Of a stretch of 64,000 bases of DNA, positions 33,716 through 42,947 are shown one piece after another (position 1 is the stretch's first letter; each line of letters begins with the position of its first letter). Under the pieces are notes generated by a model, which saw only the letters and a list, made by a program, of their open reading frames with translations, was not told the DNA's origin and searched no databases. Position numbers and translations under genes: made by a program. Source of the DNA: Mucilaginibacter gotjawali (GTDB lineage Bacteria; Bacteroidota; Bacteroidia; Sphingobacteriales; Sphingobacteriaceae); contig NZ_AP017313.1 in assembly GCF_002355435.1 (NCBI RefSeq), positions 1,798,001 to 1,862,000 on the forward strand, in the 5' to 3' direction.

Positions 33716-35026
33716 CTAAAACAGCCTGTTATGTAAACTCCTTAATACTTCAGTTTTATCAGCGGTATGGATCAGTAACGACATATTGTGATCGCTGCCG
33801 CCATAGGAGATCATCCTGATGGGGATATGTTTTACAGCTTCCAGTACCCGCGCTGCATAACCGTGTTTTTCTGCGCCGAAATCGCCTACCACACAAATTA
33901 TCGTCTGGTCCTTATCTGTTTCCACCGTGCCGAAAGCTTGTAATTCATTAATGATATCTTCCAGGTTTGTGGTATCGTCGATGGTTAAAGATACTGCTAC
34001 TTCCGAAGTAGTGATCATATCAATAGCTGTCTTATACCGCTCAAAAACCTCGAATACCTTGCGTAAAAAACCATGGGCCAGCAGCATGCGGCTTGATTGT
34101 ATTTTGATAGCCGTAATGCCGTCTTTCGCTGCGATTGATTTGATCCTGTCTTTTTCGCTGGTATTGGTGATCAGTGTTCCCGGTGCTTTCGGATCCATCG
34201 TATTCAGCAAACGTACCGGGATCTTATACTTTTGAGCCGGGAACACGCTTTGCGGGTGCAATATTTTCGCGCCGAAATAAGCTAATTCCGCCGCTTCATC
34301 AAATGACAGTTGAGCAATTGGTTTGGTGCCTTTTACAATCCGCGGGTCGTTATTGTGCATGCCGTCAATATCGGTCCAGATCTGCACTTCTTCGCTGCGG
34401 ATGCCTGCGCCAATTAACGATGCGGTGTAGTCGCTGCCGCCACGGCGCAGGTTATCAATCTCGCCAAAACTATTGCGGCAAATATATCCCTGGGTGATAA
34501 ACAAATTATTATCAGGGTGTTGGTTAAGCAATGGGGTTAGATGTTCGGAGATATAATCCACAATGGGTTCATTATCCTCGTCTATCTTCATAAAATCAAG
34601 CGCAGGTAATAATACCGATGGCACGCCGGTCTCTTTCAGGTAAACATGGTATAAAGTGGTTGAAAGTAATTCTCCCTGTGCCAGGATGATCTTATCTTCA
34701 ACAGTAGTAAACAGGTCGTTAGCCAGGTTACTTAATAACAAAAAGTGATAATCAATAACTTCCTTGCCTTGTTCCAAATATTCAGGTGTGGCAAATAATT
34801 CCTTTATAAAAACTTCGTACTTATCTTTCAAAACCTTTATCAGGTTGATAGCCTTTGTCTTATCGCCGGCAAGGTACGCTTGTCCAATTTCAACCAAACT
34901 ATTTGTCGTGCCCGATACGGCCGATAATACTACGATCTGCCTTTGGGCGGGGTCAATAATATCCAGCAGTTTTTTCATCCTTTCGGGGCTTCCTACGGAT
35001 GTTCCGCCAAATTTTAAAACTTTCAT
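33716..35026 (-). CDS. lysC: Aspartate kinase, monofunctional
   Basis: The 436-residue protein has the amino-acid kinase N-terminus KFGGTSVGSPERM, RRGGSDYTASLIG and WTDIDGMHNNDPR, and two C-terminal ACT domains (about 295-436) with VAVSLTIDD and ISYGGSDHNMS. It phosphorylates L-aspartate at the head of the lysine, threonine and methionine pathways. The ACT domains imply feedback by lysine or threonine. It is not fused to homoserine dehydrogenase. It is transcribed towards lysA. Confidence 0.95.
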   Translation of the reverse strand: MKVLKFGGTSVGSPERMKKLLDIIDPAQRQIVVLSAVSGTTNSLVEIGQAYLAGDKTKAINLIKVLKDKYEVFIKELFATPEYLEQGKEVIDYHFLLLSNLANDLFTTVEDKIILAQGELLSTTLYHVYLKETGVPSVLLPALDFMKIDEDNEPIVDYISEHLTPLLNQHPDNNLFITQGYICRNSFGEIDNLRRGGSDYTASLIGAGIRSEEVQIWTDIDGMHNNDPRIVKGTKPIAQLSFDEAAELAYFGAKILHPQSVFPAQKYKIPVRLLNTMDPKAPGTLITNTSEKDRIKSIAAKDGITAIKIQSSRMLLAHGFLRKVFEVFERYKTAIDMITTSEVAVSLTIDDTTNLEDIINELQAFGTVETDKDQTIICVVGDFGAEKHGYAARVLEAVKHIPIRMISYGGSDHNMSLLIHTADKTEVLRSLHNRLF

Positions 35027-35229
35027 TATTCCTTTCTTTATACCATAAATGATTGATATTCTTGTATCAATTTTGAGGGGCTAAAAATAGGGTTTTATAC
35101 TGCTTTTAGCTAATAATGGGCGAAATTTAATTTGGAAAGGCGCACTTAAAGGTGGTTTTTGCCAAATATTATTAGACTGGATATAAAAGCGTTGCCTAAA
35201 AACAGCACTTAATGCTTAAAAAAACCTTT

Positions 35230-35254
35230 CAAAATGGAAAAAGCTTCCATTTTG
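35230..35254. repeat. Palindrome upstream of phosphatase gene
   Basis: CAAAATGGAA (35230-35239) and TTCCATTTTG (35245-35254) are perfect 10-base arms around AAAGC, ending 19 bases before the ATG at 35274. It could be an operator or a leader hairpin. Confidence 0.4.
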
Positions 35255-35273
35255 AAGTAAATTGAGACGATAT

Positions 35274-35789
35274 ATGAATATTTTCACCAGGACAGGCCTT
35301 GTTTTTGACTATATGCATGATAATATCCATAGGGTAGTAAAAGGTATTCCGCGTTTAAAGCGTTCTCAAATCAACCCCCACCTGATGCTGGGCAGCCAGT
35401 ATAATTTATGGGGACTAAAAAAATTGAAGGCCCTTGGTGTAACAGCAATAGTGAATATGCGCATGCATAACGATTATAGCGATGCCGACCATGAAGGGAT
35501 AAAATACCTGCACCTGCCAACTGTTGATAATACCCCGCCGCCCCTGAGTGTTTTGATAAAAGGAGCAGAATTTATTGATGCCGAAATAAAAAGTGGTGGT
35601 TTGGTTTATGTGCACTGCAGGCAGGGGTTGGGTAGGGGGCCTACCATGGCCATGGCTTACCTGATAAAAACAGGTTTGACTTATGAAGAAGCCTATGAAA
35701 CCATCAGAAAAGTAAGGATATTTATCAACCCGCAGCGCAGCCAGGTGAAAATACTGAAAGAGCTGGAAGAGTATTATAAGGAAAAATAG
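35274..35789 (+). CDS. Dual-specificity protein phosphatase
   Basis: The start at 35274 (MNIFTRTGLVFDYMHDNIHR) gives 171 residues. The active site is C115 and R121 in VHCRQGLGRGPTMA (HCx5R), with D85 in TVDNTPPP as a candidate general acid. The protein is cytosolic with no targeting signal. Such bacterial DSP enzymes may act on phosphoproteins, RNA ends or sugar phosphates; the substrate here is unknown. A TTG further upstream would add MRRY, but the ATG is preferred. The neighbour downstream is a repeat and an acyltransferase. Confidence 0.88.
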   Translation: MNIFTRTGLVFDYMHDNIHRVVKGIPRLKRSQINPHLMLGSQYNLWGLKKLKALGVTAIVNMRMHNDYSDADHEGIKYLHLPTVDNTPPPLSVLIKGAEFIDAEIKSGGLVYVHCRQGLGRGPTMAMAYLIKTGLTYEEAYETIRKVRIFINPQRSQVKILKELEEYYKEK

Positions 35790-35800
35790 CAATAATCTCC

Positions 35801-36058
35801 GTAGCGATAGGTTTTAAACCTTGAGTGTTCGAAACAAAAAACAATTGCAGTTATCCTCTTTTCTGCCTGCAAAAGAGAGGCTCGTCGACCAGCGAAGCGT
35901 AGTCGGGGTGAGTTAACCCAGGCGGACATTACCGCCAATGCATGGCGGCGAGTTTACTCACCCCGGATTCGCTTCGCTCTCCGACCCTCTCTACGGCAAG
36001 CCGTAAAGAGGGTGAAAAAAAGTATTTCGAACACTCAAGGTTTCAAACCCATCGCTAC
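35801..36058. mobile_element. MITE-like element, family B
   Basis: The 34-base terminal inverted repeats GTAGCGATAGGTTTTAAACC... (35801-35834) and its partner (36025-36058) differ at two positions. Inside lie further inverted parts: AGCGAAGCGTAGTCGGGGTGAG with CTCACCCCGG...CGCTTCGCT. Total length is 258 bases, with no coding capacity. It abuts the acyltransferase gene and would add codons to it if an upstream ATG were used. Confidence 0.7.
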
Positions 36059-36079
36059 TATGGGAACAATCATAGTAGC
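36054..36079. repeat. Hairpin at the acyltransferase start
   Basis: GCTACTATG (36054-36062) and CATAGTAGC (36071-36079) are perfect nine-base arms around GGAACAAT. The left arm is the end of the family B element and contains the ATG at 36060. It could hide that ATG and favour translation from 36084. Confidence 0.4.
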
Positions 36080-36083
36080 AACA

Positions 36084-37130
36084 ATGCCATCAACCAAACC
36101 CGAAACCATCGACTGGATCAGCAATTTAAGGCTCATTGCTTTATATGCAGTGATCATATTGCATTGTTCATCGCCCTTGCTGATGCAGTATGGGAAAGTT
36201 CCGGCGGCAGACTGGTGGGCAGCTGATTTTTTAAATGCGCTTACCCGTTTTGGAGTGCCTGCATTTGTGATGATCACCGGCGCTTTGTTACTTCCGCGTG
36301 AATATGAGATCGGCAGTTTTTTAAAGAAAAGATTAAGCAGGGTAGTGGTGCCCTTTTTGTTCTGGAGCCTGGTTTACGTTTGGTATTCCTGGTATAACGA
36401 GGAAATTACTTTCGGGGCAGATGCCTGGGCCAATATCAGGCAAGTGCTGCATTTGCTTAAAACCGGCAGCTCCTACCATTTATGGTATGTGTATATGCTC
36501 ATAGGGCTGTATTTTTTTATCCCGGTTATCGGCAAGTTTGTACGCAATGCTTCCGAAAAGGAAATTATTTATTTCCTGGTAGTTTGGTTTGGTGTGATGC
36601 TTATCACGCAGCCTTATTTTATGCGTTACAATCCTTCGGTTGATATGCATTACTTTGCAGGCTTTGCCGGATACCTGGTGTTGGGTTATTACCTTGCCAA
36701 TAAGGATTTTAATATAAAATACCTGCGCTTTTGGATGTTCCTGTTGTTTTTATTCAGTGTTGGGTTGATCGCTATTGGAAGCAGGCTGCTGATTGCCTAC
36801 CCAATATACCCCGGAACAATGCTTTATGAACCCGTTAACCCGGCTGTTTTATTGCTGGCCATCAGCGCTTTTATGTTGGCAAAACTGACAGTTCCAAAAG
36901 TATCTCCCGCTATTACCCGGGCCCGCGATTTTGCCGGTAAGTTTAATTATGGCATCTACCTGGCCCACGCGCTGGTTTTGTACTTCCTGGATGATCTTTT
37001 TGGTATCGGTTACAAGCTGGGCATACCCATTCTAAGTATCCCATTAACGGCCCTGATCTGTTTTATGATATCCCTGCTATTGGTGTGGATCATCAATAAA
37101 ATACCGTTCGGGAAATGGGTTTCCGGATAG
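36084..37130 (+). CDS. Acyltransferase-3 family membrane protein
   Basis: The start at 36084 (MPSTKPETIDWISNLRLIAL) gives 348 residues with about ten membrane helices. The N-terminal segment NLRLIALYAVIILHCSSPL has the His characteristic of acyltransferase-3 (OafA/WecH-like) proteins. FLKKRLSRVVVPFLFWS and YHLWYVYMLIGLY also match. These proteins transfer acetyl or acyl groups to sugars of exported glycans. The GT39-like gene follows 83 bases later, so the two may modify surface polysaccharide or lipid. ATGs at 36012 and 36060 lie inside the repeat and are not favoured. Confidence 0.88.
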   Translation: MPSTKPETIDWISNLRLIALYAVIILHCSSPLLMQYGKVPAADWWAADFLNALTRFGVPAFVMITGALLLPREYEIGSFLKKRLSRVVVPFLFWSLVYVWYSWYNEEITFGADAWANIRQVLHLLKTGSSYHLWYVYMLIGLYFFIPVIGKFVRNASEKEIIYFLVVWFGVMLITQPYFMRYNPSVDMHYFAGFAGYLVLGYYLANKDFNIKYLRFWMFLLFLFSVGLIAIGSRLLIAYPIYPGTMLYEPVNPAVLLLAISAFMLAKLTVPKVSPAITRARDFAGKFNYGIYLAHALVLYFLDDLFGIGYKLGIPILSIPLTALICFMISLLLVWIINKIPFGKWVSG

Positions 37131-37213
37131 TGATTTCATCGGCAATAAAAACCTATCATAATTCATGATTTTTTTTAGAGATTTGTCCTCCTGCAAACAA
37201 GGTATTTGTCCTG

Positions 37214-38833
37214 ATGAAAAAACTCACTGAAAAAAACGCCGCATCCTTTACCATCGTCCTCATCATCGTCACCTTTGTGCTGCGCTGCTTTATTGCAGCC
37301 TACACAGGTTTGGGTAATGGCGAATCCTATTATTTCAGGGGGGCGCTTCAATTAAACATGAGTTATTTTGATCAGCCGCCCTTGTTTTTTTGGTTAGGCG
37401 CATTAAGCATTAAACTTTTTGGGTTAACAAACTTCGGCATCAGGTTCGCATCCGTATTGCTTTTTGCAGGTACAAGCTGGCTCATGTTTTTAATCACCAG
37501 GAAACTGTTCAACGCCAAATCTGGCTTTTGGGCCGTGGTGGTAATGAATTTAAGCGCCTTGTTTACTATCGCAATCGCTTCCTGGTACCAGCCTGACGCG
37601 CCGCTGATGTTTTTCTGGCTGCTGGCTACCTATTTTATTGTGCAGCTAATGGTGGGCCGCGGATCTGAAAATTCCGAAGCCACGCGCAACAGCCGCCGTA
37701 CCTGGCTGCTATGGTTAGCTGTTGGCATTAGCATGGGCCTGGCAACACTCAGCAAATATCACGTGCTGTTTTTATTTGCAGGGGTTTTTATGTACATCGC
37801 CACCAATAAAAATCAACGTCACTGGTTGCGGCATCCCGGCCCGTATGTGGCAATAATAATAACACTGTTAATGGCGTCGCCTATTATTTGGTGGAATTAT
37901 AACAATAACTGGGTTTCATTTGTGTTTCAGGGTTCGAGGGCAGGCGCAAGCGGAAAATTCCAATTGCATCCCGATTGGTTTGGCCGCAGTATTTTAGGGC
38001 AATGTGCGTTTTTGCTGCCCTGGATCTGGTTCCCCACCATCAGGCAACTTTTTATCTCTTATAAACTCCGCAAGCAGTTGCAGGTTTATAGTTTTACCTT
38101 TTGGATGGCAATATTGCCCATTGTTTTTTTTACGGTGGTTACTTTGTGGTCCGATCTTCAATTCCACTTTCACTGGCAGGCGCCTGGTTATATGATGTTG
38201 TTTATTCCGCTCGGCTTTGCCATCGATAAAAGCCTGAATATACCCGCAAAACGATTATTAACGCGCCGCTGGCTTAACTTTTCTATTTATTTTACGGTAA
38301 TTACTATTGGCGTTTTGGGCACCCATTGGGTGACAGGTTTTTGGTCGGCCTACGGGCCGAAGGCCGTAGTTCATTTTTTCCACGGCGACAATCTTGACCC
38401 CACCATCCAGGGCGTTGATTATACTGATATCCAAACCCGTTTTGAAAAGGAAGGCTGGCTAAATAACCCTAATATATTTACCGGCAGTACCCGCTGGTGG
38501 TTAACCGGTAAAATCGACTGGGCGCTTAAAGGCAAAAAGGATATCATCGTGTTTGATCCGGATCCCCGTAACCTGGCTTTTTTGGTCGACCCAAAGACCC
38601 TCGTTGGCAAAGATTGCATCATCATTGGCGATCATCATGAACCTTTTATCAATATGAACGTGAAGCCATTTTTTGATAGTGTGACCCAATTGCCTGATGT
38701 ACAGATTATCCGTAACGGACCCGAATACACACTGCAGGTTTACTATTGCAAAAACTTTCACAAATCTGCCGAACCAAGGATGGACCTGCCTTTATACCGG
38801 CAATTGATTGGGTTGCCGCCATTTGGTAAATAA
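37214..38833 (+). CDS. GT39/ArnT-like glycosyltransferase
   Basis: The 539-residue protein has an N-terminal helix, about ten further membrane helices, and a soluble C-terminal domain of roughly 150 residues. The first loop holds NGESYYFRGALQLNMSYFDQ then PPLFFW, matching the DExYY...YFDxPP pattern of GT39/GT83 glycosyltransferases, with Glu kept but the Asp of DE replaced by Gly. Such enzymes move a sugar from a polyprenyl-phosphate donor to protein or lipid A at the periplasmic face. The target is unknown. Its stop is followed by a cluster of CACGAAT repeats. Confidence 0.88.
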   Translation: MKKLTEKNAASFTIVLIIVTFVLRCFIAAYTGLGNGESYYFRGALQLNMSYFDQPPLFFWLGALSIKLFGLTNFGIRFASVLLFAGTSWLMFLITRKLFNAKSGFWAVVVMNLSALFTIAIASWYQPDAPLMFFWLLATYFIVQLMVGRGSENSEATRNSRRTWLLWLAVGISMGLATLSKYHVLFLFAGVFMYIATNKNQRHWLRHPGPYVAIIITLLMASPIIWWNYNNNWVSFVFQGSRAGASGKFQLHPDWFGRSILGQCAFLLPWIWFPTIRQLFISYKLRKQLQVYSFTFWMAILPIVFFTVVTLWSDLQFHFHWQAPGYMMLFIPLGFAIDKSLNIPAKRLLTRRWLNFSIYFTVITIGVLGTHWVTGFWSAYGPKAVVHFFHGDNLDPTIQGVDYTDIQTRFEKEGWLNNPNIFTGSTRWWLTGKIDWALKGKKDIIVFDPDPRNLAFLVDPKTLVGKDCIIIGDHHEPFINMNVKPFFDSVTQLPDVQIIRNGPEYTLQVYYCKNFHKSAEPRMDLPLYRQLIGLPPFGK

Positions 38834-38835
38834 AG

Positions 38836-39078
38836 TTGACACGAATGTGCACGAATGGATTCGAATATTCGCGAATGTAAATAGCACGAATTACACGAAT
38901 GGGTTCGAATTATTACGAATAGGGAAATGTCTTATTCGGGTTTGAAAGCAGTGTTATCATTAATGTGGCATGAATTCGTGCAATTCGAACCCAATCGTGA
39001 AATTCGTGTCAATAATTCGTGTCAATAATTCGTGAACATTCGTGTTGAAATCTCATTTTAATTCGATTAATTCGTGAT
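38836..39078. repeat. Family G repeat array between GT39 and GH20 genes
   Basis: Forward units (CACGAATnnnCACGAATGGnTTCGAAT, 38838-38930) are followed by inverted units (ATTCGTGnAATTCGAACCC, ATTCGTG and TTCGTGTCAATAATTCGTG, 38970-39078), with a 35-base unrelated spacer between. The same family forms an array at 56761-57033. Unit lengths are irregular and there are no unique spacers. Confidence 0.75.
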
Positions 39079-39178
39079 GATTTTTTACCCGACTTAATTG
39101 AACTCAAACGATCCGAATATACTTGCGCGAACGAAGCGGTTCCTGGTGCTTCCAGGTTCGTGTAATGCGTCGCCATTT

Positions 39179-40891
39179 GTGACATTAGTGCGCATTCTTT
39201 TTCTTTCCTTCCAATTTGCATCCGCCCAAACGGTCAATATTATTCCTCTTCCAAAATCATTTATTAAGCTTAGCGGCGCGTTTCAGTTAAACAGCAACAT
39301 CGTTATCGGTATGAACGATAACTCAATGCTGCCGCAGGCCAATTATCTTCAAATGGAATTAAAAAGAGCGGACGGGATCCTTATCGCGGTCGATCCTGAT
39401 GAACAGAAGGCACAAATCGATTTAAAGTTAGTTGATAAACCGGGCGTAAACGGTGCTTATGATTTGAAAATTGAGGCTAACAAGATATCCATCACTGCAT
39501 CTGGGAATGATGGAATTTTTTATGGGTTGGTTTCATTAATGCAGTTGATCAGGATGCAACCGGCTGGTAATTCTGTTAGCCTGGCGGCATGCGAAATAGC
39601 CGATGCGCCCAGATTCCAATGGCGGGGTTTTATGCTGGATGAATCGAGGCATTTTTTTGGCAGGGAAAAGGTGGAGCAGCTTTTAAACTGGATGGCCTTT
39701 TATAAACTAAATAAGTTCCACTGGCACCTTACTGATGACGACGGCTGGCGGCTTGAAATAAAAAAGTATCCCCGCTTAGCGCAGGTTGGCGGCATTGGCA
39801 ACCATACCGATTCCCTTGCGCCGGCAAAATATTATACACAGGAGGATATTAAAGAAATTGTTGCTTACGCACAGGACCGTTTTATTACCGTCATCCCCGA
39901 AATTGATATGCCCGGCCATGCTACCGCTGCAAATAAGGCGTACCCTGAATACAGCGGGGGCAGTATCCGCAATTATGAAAATTACACTTTTGATCCTGGC
40001 AACGAGAAGACCTACAGCTACCTTACGGCTATTTTAAAGGAGGCGAACGGGCTTTTTCCTTCGCATATGATCCATTTGGGCGGGGATGAAGTGGCATTAG
40101 GTAACCAGGCCTGGGCCGGCCGGCCGGGTATAAAAGATATGATGGCAAAAAATAATTTTACCGCGCTTGAAGACCTGGAGCATTACTTTTTTAACCGTAT
40201 GGCCGATTCGGTGATGAAAATGAACGTTAATGTTTTATGCTGGGATGAGGCGGCAAGCACTAATTTGAACCCTGCTAAAACTATTGTTTTTTGGTGGCGG
40301 CAAAACTTCCCCTCGCAACTGGAACTATCCTTACAAAAAAAGTACGATGTTGTGCTTTGCCCGCGACTGCCTTTGTATTTTGATTTTGTACAGGATAAGA
40401 ACAATGTTTCAGGCAGGCGATGGAATGGCGCCTATTTTAACAGTTTAAGTAATATTTATAATTTCCCAGACAGACAACTGCCGTCAGCGGAATTGAATTC
40501 CAATCTTATACTGGGTATCCAGGCCAATATTTGGACAGAAACCGTAGGCTCGGAAAAACGCCTTGATTATATGACCTATCCGCGGATAGCTGCTTTGGCC
40601 GAATCCGCATGGACAGACCGGGTACTGAAAAATGAATCTTCATTTAATGAACGCTTAAAGGCTGATCTCACCTTATATGACAGGGATGGCATTTACTATT
40701 ACAACCCTTTTGACCCAGGCGCACACCCGGAAGCCATTGACTTTATTCGCCACACTCCAAAGCGTGAGAAAGCAGGCAGACATCGCAAACATGCGCACGA
40801 GAAGGCCGCCCGCGGTGCTAAAACTAGTAAGACAGATAGAAATGGTGCTAAACATCATCACATAAAAAAAGGGAATCACCGTGCCGGATAG
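39179..40891 (+). CDS. Secreted beta-N-acetylhexosaminidase, GH20
   Basis: A GTG start at 39179 gives a short signal peptide (MTLVRILFLSFQFASAQ) before TVNIIPLPKSF. The protein has about 570 residues: an N-terminal GH20b-like domain (about 15-150), then a GH20 barrel with FMLDESRHFF, FHWHLTDDDGWRLE, PEIDMPGHATA and the catalytic pair in HLGGDEV. It removes terminal GlcNAc or GalNAc by substrate-assisted catalysis. A basic tail rich in Lys and His (KHAHEKAARGAK...) is unusual. A TTG at 39098 is also in frame. The region 39120-39180 looks like dispersed repeat, so the original start may be lost. Confidence 0.85.
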   Translation: MTLVRILFLSFQFASAQTVNIIPLPKSFIKLSGAFQLNSNIVIGMNDNSMLPQANYLQMELKRADGILIAVDPDEQKAQIDLKLVDKPGVNGAYDLKIEANKISITASGNDGIFYGLVSLMQLIRMQPAGNSVSLAACEIADAPRFQWRGFMLDESRHFFGREKVEQLLNWMAFYKLNKFHWHLTDDDGWRLEIKKYPRLAQVGGIGNHTDSLAPAKYYTQEDIKEIVAYAQDRFITVIPEIDMPGHATAANKAYPEYSGGSIRNYENYTFDPGNEKTYSYLTAILKEANGLFPSHMIHLGGDEVALGNQAWAGRPGIKDMMAKNNFTALEDLEHYFFNRMADSVMKMNVNVLCWDEAASTNLNPAKTIVFWWRQNFPSQLELSLQKKYDVVLCPRLPLYFDFVQDKNNVSGRRWNGAYFNSLSNIYNFPDRQLPSAELNSNLILGIQANIWTETVGSEKRLDYMTYPRIAALAESAWTDRVLKNESSFNERLKADLTLYDRDGIYYYNPFDPGAHPEAIDFIRHTPKREKAGRHRKHAHEKAARGAKTSKTDRNGAKHHHIKKGNHRAG

Positions 40892-40892
40892 C

Positions 40893-41080
40893 AGCAATCG
40901 CTTTTAAAAAGGAGGCTCCCCCGGAGCCTTCAAAACGAATCAAATTTTTCTATAAACAGGCCGCTCCTCCGGAGCCTATAATAACGTGTTTGTCGGACTC
41001 CAGAGGAGTCCTGTGTCTATAGAAAAATAAAATTGAAAATTAAGGCTGCAGGCGAGCCTCCTCCTGGTTGTTTTATTTTA
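40893..41080. repeat. Palindromic element, family D, copy 1
   Basis: This 188-base element starts two bases beyond the GH20 stop and contains three hairpins (GGAGGCTCC...GGAGCC, CCGCTCCTCCGGAGC, GACTCCAGAGGAGTC) joined by TTTTTCTATAAACAGG linkers. A second copy in the opposite orientation lies at 54622-54810 and agrees over nearly the full length. Confidence 0.75.
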
Positions 41081-41181
41081 AACGCAATTTTCCTGTGCCG
41101 GATAGCAATCATGTGGCGGGCAAAGTTTAAAATTCCGGCCACGATTACCTTACTTTAATTAGCCAGTAAAAGTTTTTTACA

Positions 41182-41189
41182 TACTTTTA
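41182..41189 (+). promoter_or_regulatory. -7-like box TACTTTTA
   Basis: TACTTTTA matches seven of eight positions of TAnnTTTG and ends five bases before the ATG at 41194, the same close spacing seen at 61456 and 8547. Confidence 0.35.
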
Positions 41190-41193
41190 GGCC

Positions 41194-41421
41194 ATGAAAA
41201 ACGACCCGCTAAGCGTCGCGCTTTTTGAAATGCGCCTGGAAGAAATTCATCGCGGCGACCCCTGGCTCCGTTATGAAATTTCCATCCGCGATTTCGTCGC
41301 GCTATTCCCTGTGAGGTATAAAAATGGGAGGCCGGTAAGGCCCGATCACCCCGCCACGTATGGTGTCGACCGGGAAGTGTTTTTGAAGGTATTGGTGGCG
41401 TTTAGCCAATGCTTTAATTAA
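41194..41421 (+). CDS. Hypothetical protein, 75 residues
   Basis: The protein MKNDPLSVALFEMRLEEIHR...AFSQCFN is small and soluble, with an N-terminal helix and basic middle (RYKNGRPVRPDHPATYGVDR). Its clean start, immediate -7 box and non-repetitive composition support a real gene. No function is recognisable. A hairpin with 11-base arms (41496-41540) separates it from the converging ferritin gene. Confidence 0.55.
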   Translation: MKNDPLSVALFEMRLEEIHRGDPWLRYEISIRDFVALFPVRYKNGRPVRPDHPATYGVDREVFLKVLVAFSQCFN

Positions 41422-41429
41422 ACATGCCT

Positions 41430-41446
41430 TGTTGCGTTGCGCAACA
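41430..41446. repeat. Short hairpin TGTTGCG/CGCAACA
   Basis: Seven-base perfect arms with a 3-base loop, nine bases beyond the stop of the 75-residue gene, with no T tract. It may be a weak terminator or pause site. Confidence 0.3.
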
Positions 41447-41495
41447 CATGCAATACCCTGCAATAAAGTGCAATGCTGTTGATAATTAATTACTT

Positions 41496-41540
41496 AACTG
41501 CTGACAAGATGTTGTCACTGACAAAATCCTGTCAGCAGTT
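41496..41540. terminator. Hairpin between converging genes
   Basis: AACTGCTGACA (41496-41506) and TGTCAGCAGTT (41530-41540) are perfect 11-base arms around a 23-base loop, with TT following. It lies 13 bases from the ferritin stop and probably ends both transcripts. Confidence 0.5.
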
Positions 41541-41552
41541 TTCAGGTCTTTT

Positions 41553-42104
41553 TTACGGTTTATCAACCGTAACATCCTGTGCTAACGTGGCGTCATCCGG
41601 GGTGGTTGCCAGGTTGTTATCCAAAAAATAAAGTGCATCGTCCTTGGCGGCCGGGCCTCCGGCTATTTTTATTTTGTCGAGCAGCTCCATAGCCAGCGTT
41701 TCTTCTTCTGTTTGTTCCTTTACAAACCATTGCATAAAATTCCAGGTAGCCCAGTCTTTTTCGGCAAGGCTCAGGTTAACCAGGTTGTAAATAGACGTTG
41801 TATTATCTACCTCCGACTTAAATATTTTCTCGAAACAATCATTCACGCTTGATGGATCGGGCCCCGGGCCGGGGATTTCAGTTACAACCACCTTGCCGCC
41901 GCGTTTTAAAATATATTCCAATATTTTCATCATGTGGTTGCGTTCTTCATTGGCATGCCTGAATAAAAAGTTCGAGATGCCCCCGTATCCTTTTTCATCC
42001 GCCCACGCGCCATACGAAAGGTAGATCTGTGCGTTATGCGCCTCATTTGTCATCTGCTGGTTCAATGCTTTTGCAATTGTACCCGAAAGCCTGTTAGTAT
42101 CCAT
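41553..42104 (-). CDS. ftnA: Ferritin
   Basis: The start at 42104 (MDTNRLSGTIAKALNQQMTN) gives 183 residues of the four-helix ferritin fold. Ferroxidase-site residues are visible as E21 in NEAHNAQIYLS and E54 and H57 in NEERNHMM, with EEET in the fourth helix. These 24-mers oxidise and store iron. The C-terminus (PDDATLAQDVTVDKP) extends beyond the usual end and may be flexible. An alternative start 15 bases upstream adds MKHYF. Confidence 0.93.
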   Translation of the reverse strand: MDTNRLSGTIAKALNQQMTNEAHNAQIYLSYGAWADEKGYGGISNFLFRHANEERNHMMKILEYILKRGGKVVVTEIPGPGPDPSSVNDCFEKIFKSEVDNTTSIYNLVNLSLAEKDWATWNFMQWFVKEQTEEETLAMELLDKIKIAGGPAAKDDALYFLDNNLATTPDDATLAQDVTVDKP

Positions 42105-42404
42105 AAAATAGTGTTTCAAAACTAAACTAACTGTGCTTGAAAATGTTTTGGATTATTTGACAGACAGGGAATAAAATCATGCTTCCAAAATTTATTGCTG
42201 TTGGTTTTAAGGAACGAAAAACTAAGCAAAAAGATAAATTCTTTAGCAACATTTTAAGCGGGAAGCTTTAAATGCGATTTCCCTGATTTGACAAAAGGGC
42301 GGAGAAAAAATCAAAAAGATGTTGAGGTTTAATTTGTAGCATGATAATGCAACCCTGCCAAACTACAGGACTGTATATGTTACTAAAAAGGAGCTGTTTG
42401 GCGG

Positions 42405-42746
42405 CTATTTATAGGCCGAAATGTGGCTGGTTTTTATGCTGAGCATAAAAGATTTCCCCACAGTAATCTTAACGCTTTTATCCTGCAGCATCGCTTTGAT
42501 GGCCTCATCGGATTTCAGCGCTTCGTACAGATCGCGGGCTACGGGAGAGCCGCTGATATTGGTGATCACCCTGCCATTCTCCATGGTTATACTGAAAGAA
42601 TAACCGGACTTGCCACGGTCGCCCGCTGATTCAAAATCCTGGATGTTCAATTTAAACTGTTGTTCTGAAACGAGGCTCTTTTTTAAGTGCAGCCGGATTA
42701 CGGGCAGGTACCTTTTCCAGGTTGTTAAATATTGTCTTTCTTCCAT
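42405..42746 (-). CDS. Hypothetical protein, 113 residues
   Basis: The start at 42746 (MEERQYLTTWKRYLPVIRLH) gives 113 residues. The open frame continues upstream to 43169, but that part is the reverse of the RpoA-CTD-like gene and has poor composition. The protein is basic at the N-terminus and mixed alpha/beta, with SFSITMENGRVITNISGS as a central strand pair. No family name is recognised. TACCTTTA, a -7-like box, lies about 9 bases before the ATG on the minus strand. Confidence 0.65.
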   Translation of the reverse strand: MEERQYLTTWKRYLPVIRLHLKKSLVSEQQFKLNIQDFESAGDRGKSGYSFSITMENGRVITNISGSPVARDLYEALKSDEAIKAMLQDKSVKITVGKSFMLSIKTSHISAYK

Positions 42747-42947
42747 GTGAGTGGATAAAGGTATGGATAATATTATCAGGATTCTATTAATTAGATCACT
42801 TTTGTATTTAATCGACTTAAAACAAGGACAATATACTGTTACAGGCAGAATGTAATTAAATTTAACGCTATTTATGAGTTGGCTATTTGGCACTTTAGGG
42901 GTACTTATATGGCATAAGTACACATGGTAAGCGCAATAATGGTAGCT

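Noticed and set aside
36012..36083. Upstream ATGs of the acyltransferase at 36012 and 36060
   Set aside because: Both lie within the family B element or its hairpin; the membrane protein starts normally at 36084.
38836..39078. CRISPR array
   Set aside because: Units vary in length and orientation, there are no unique spacers and no cas genes. The array at 56761-57033 was rejected for the same reason.
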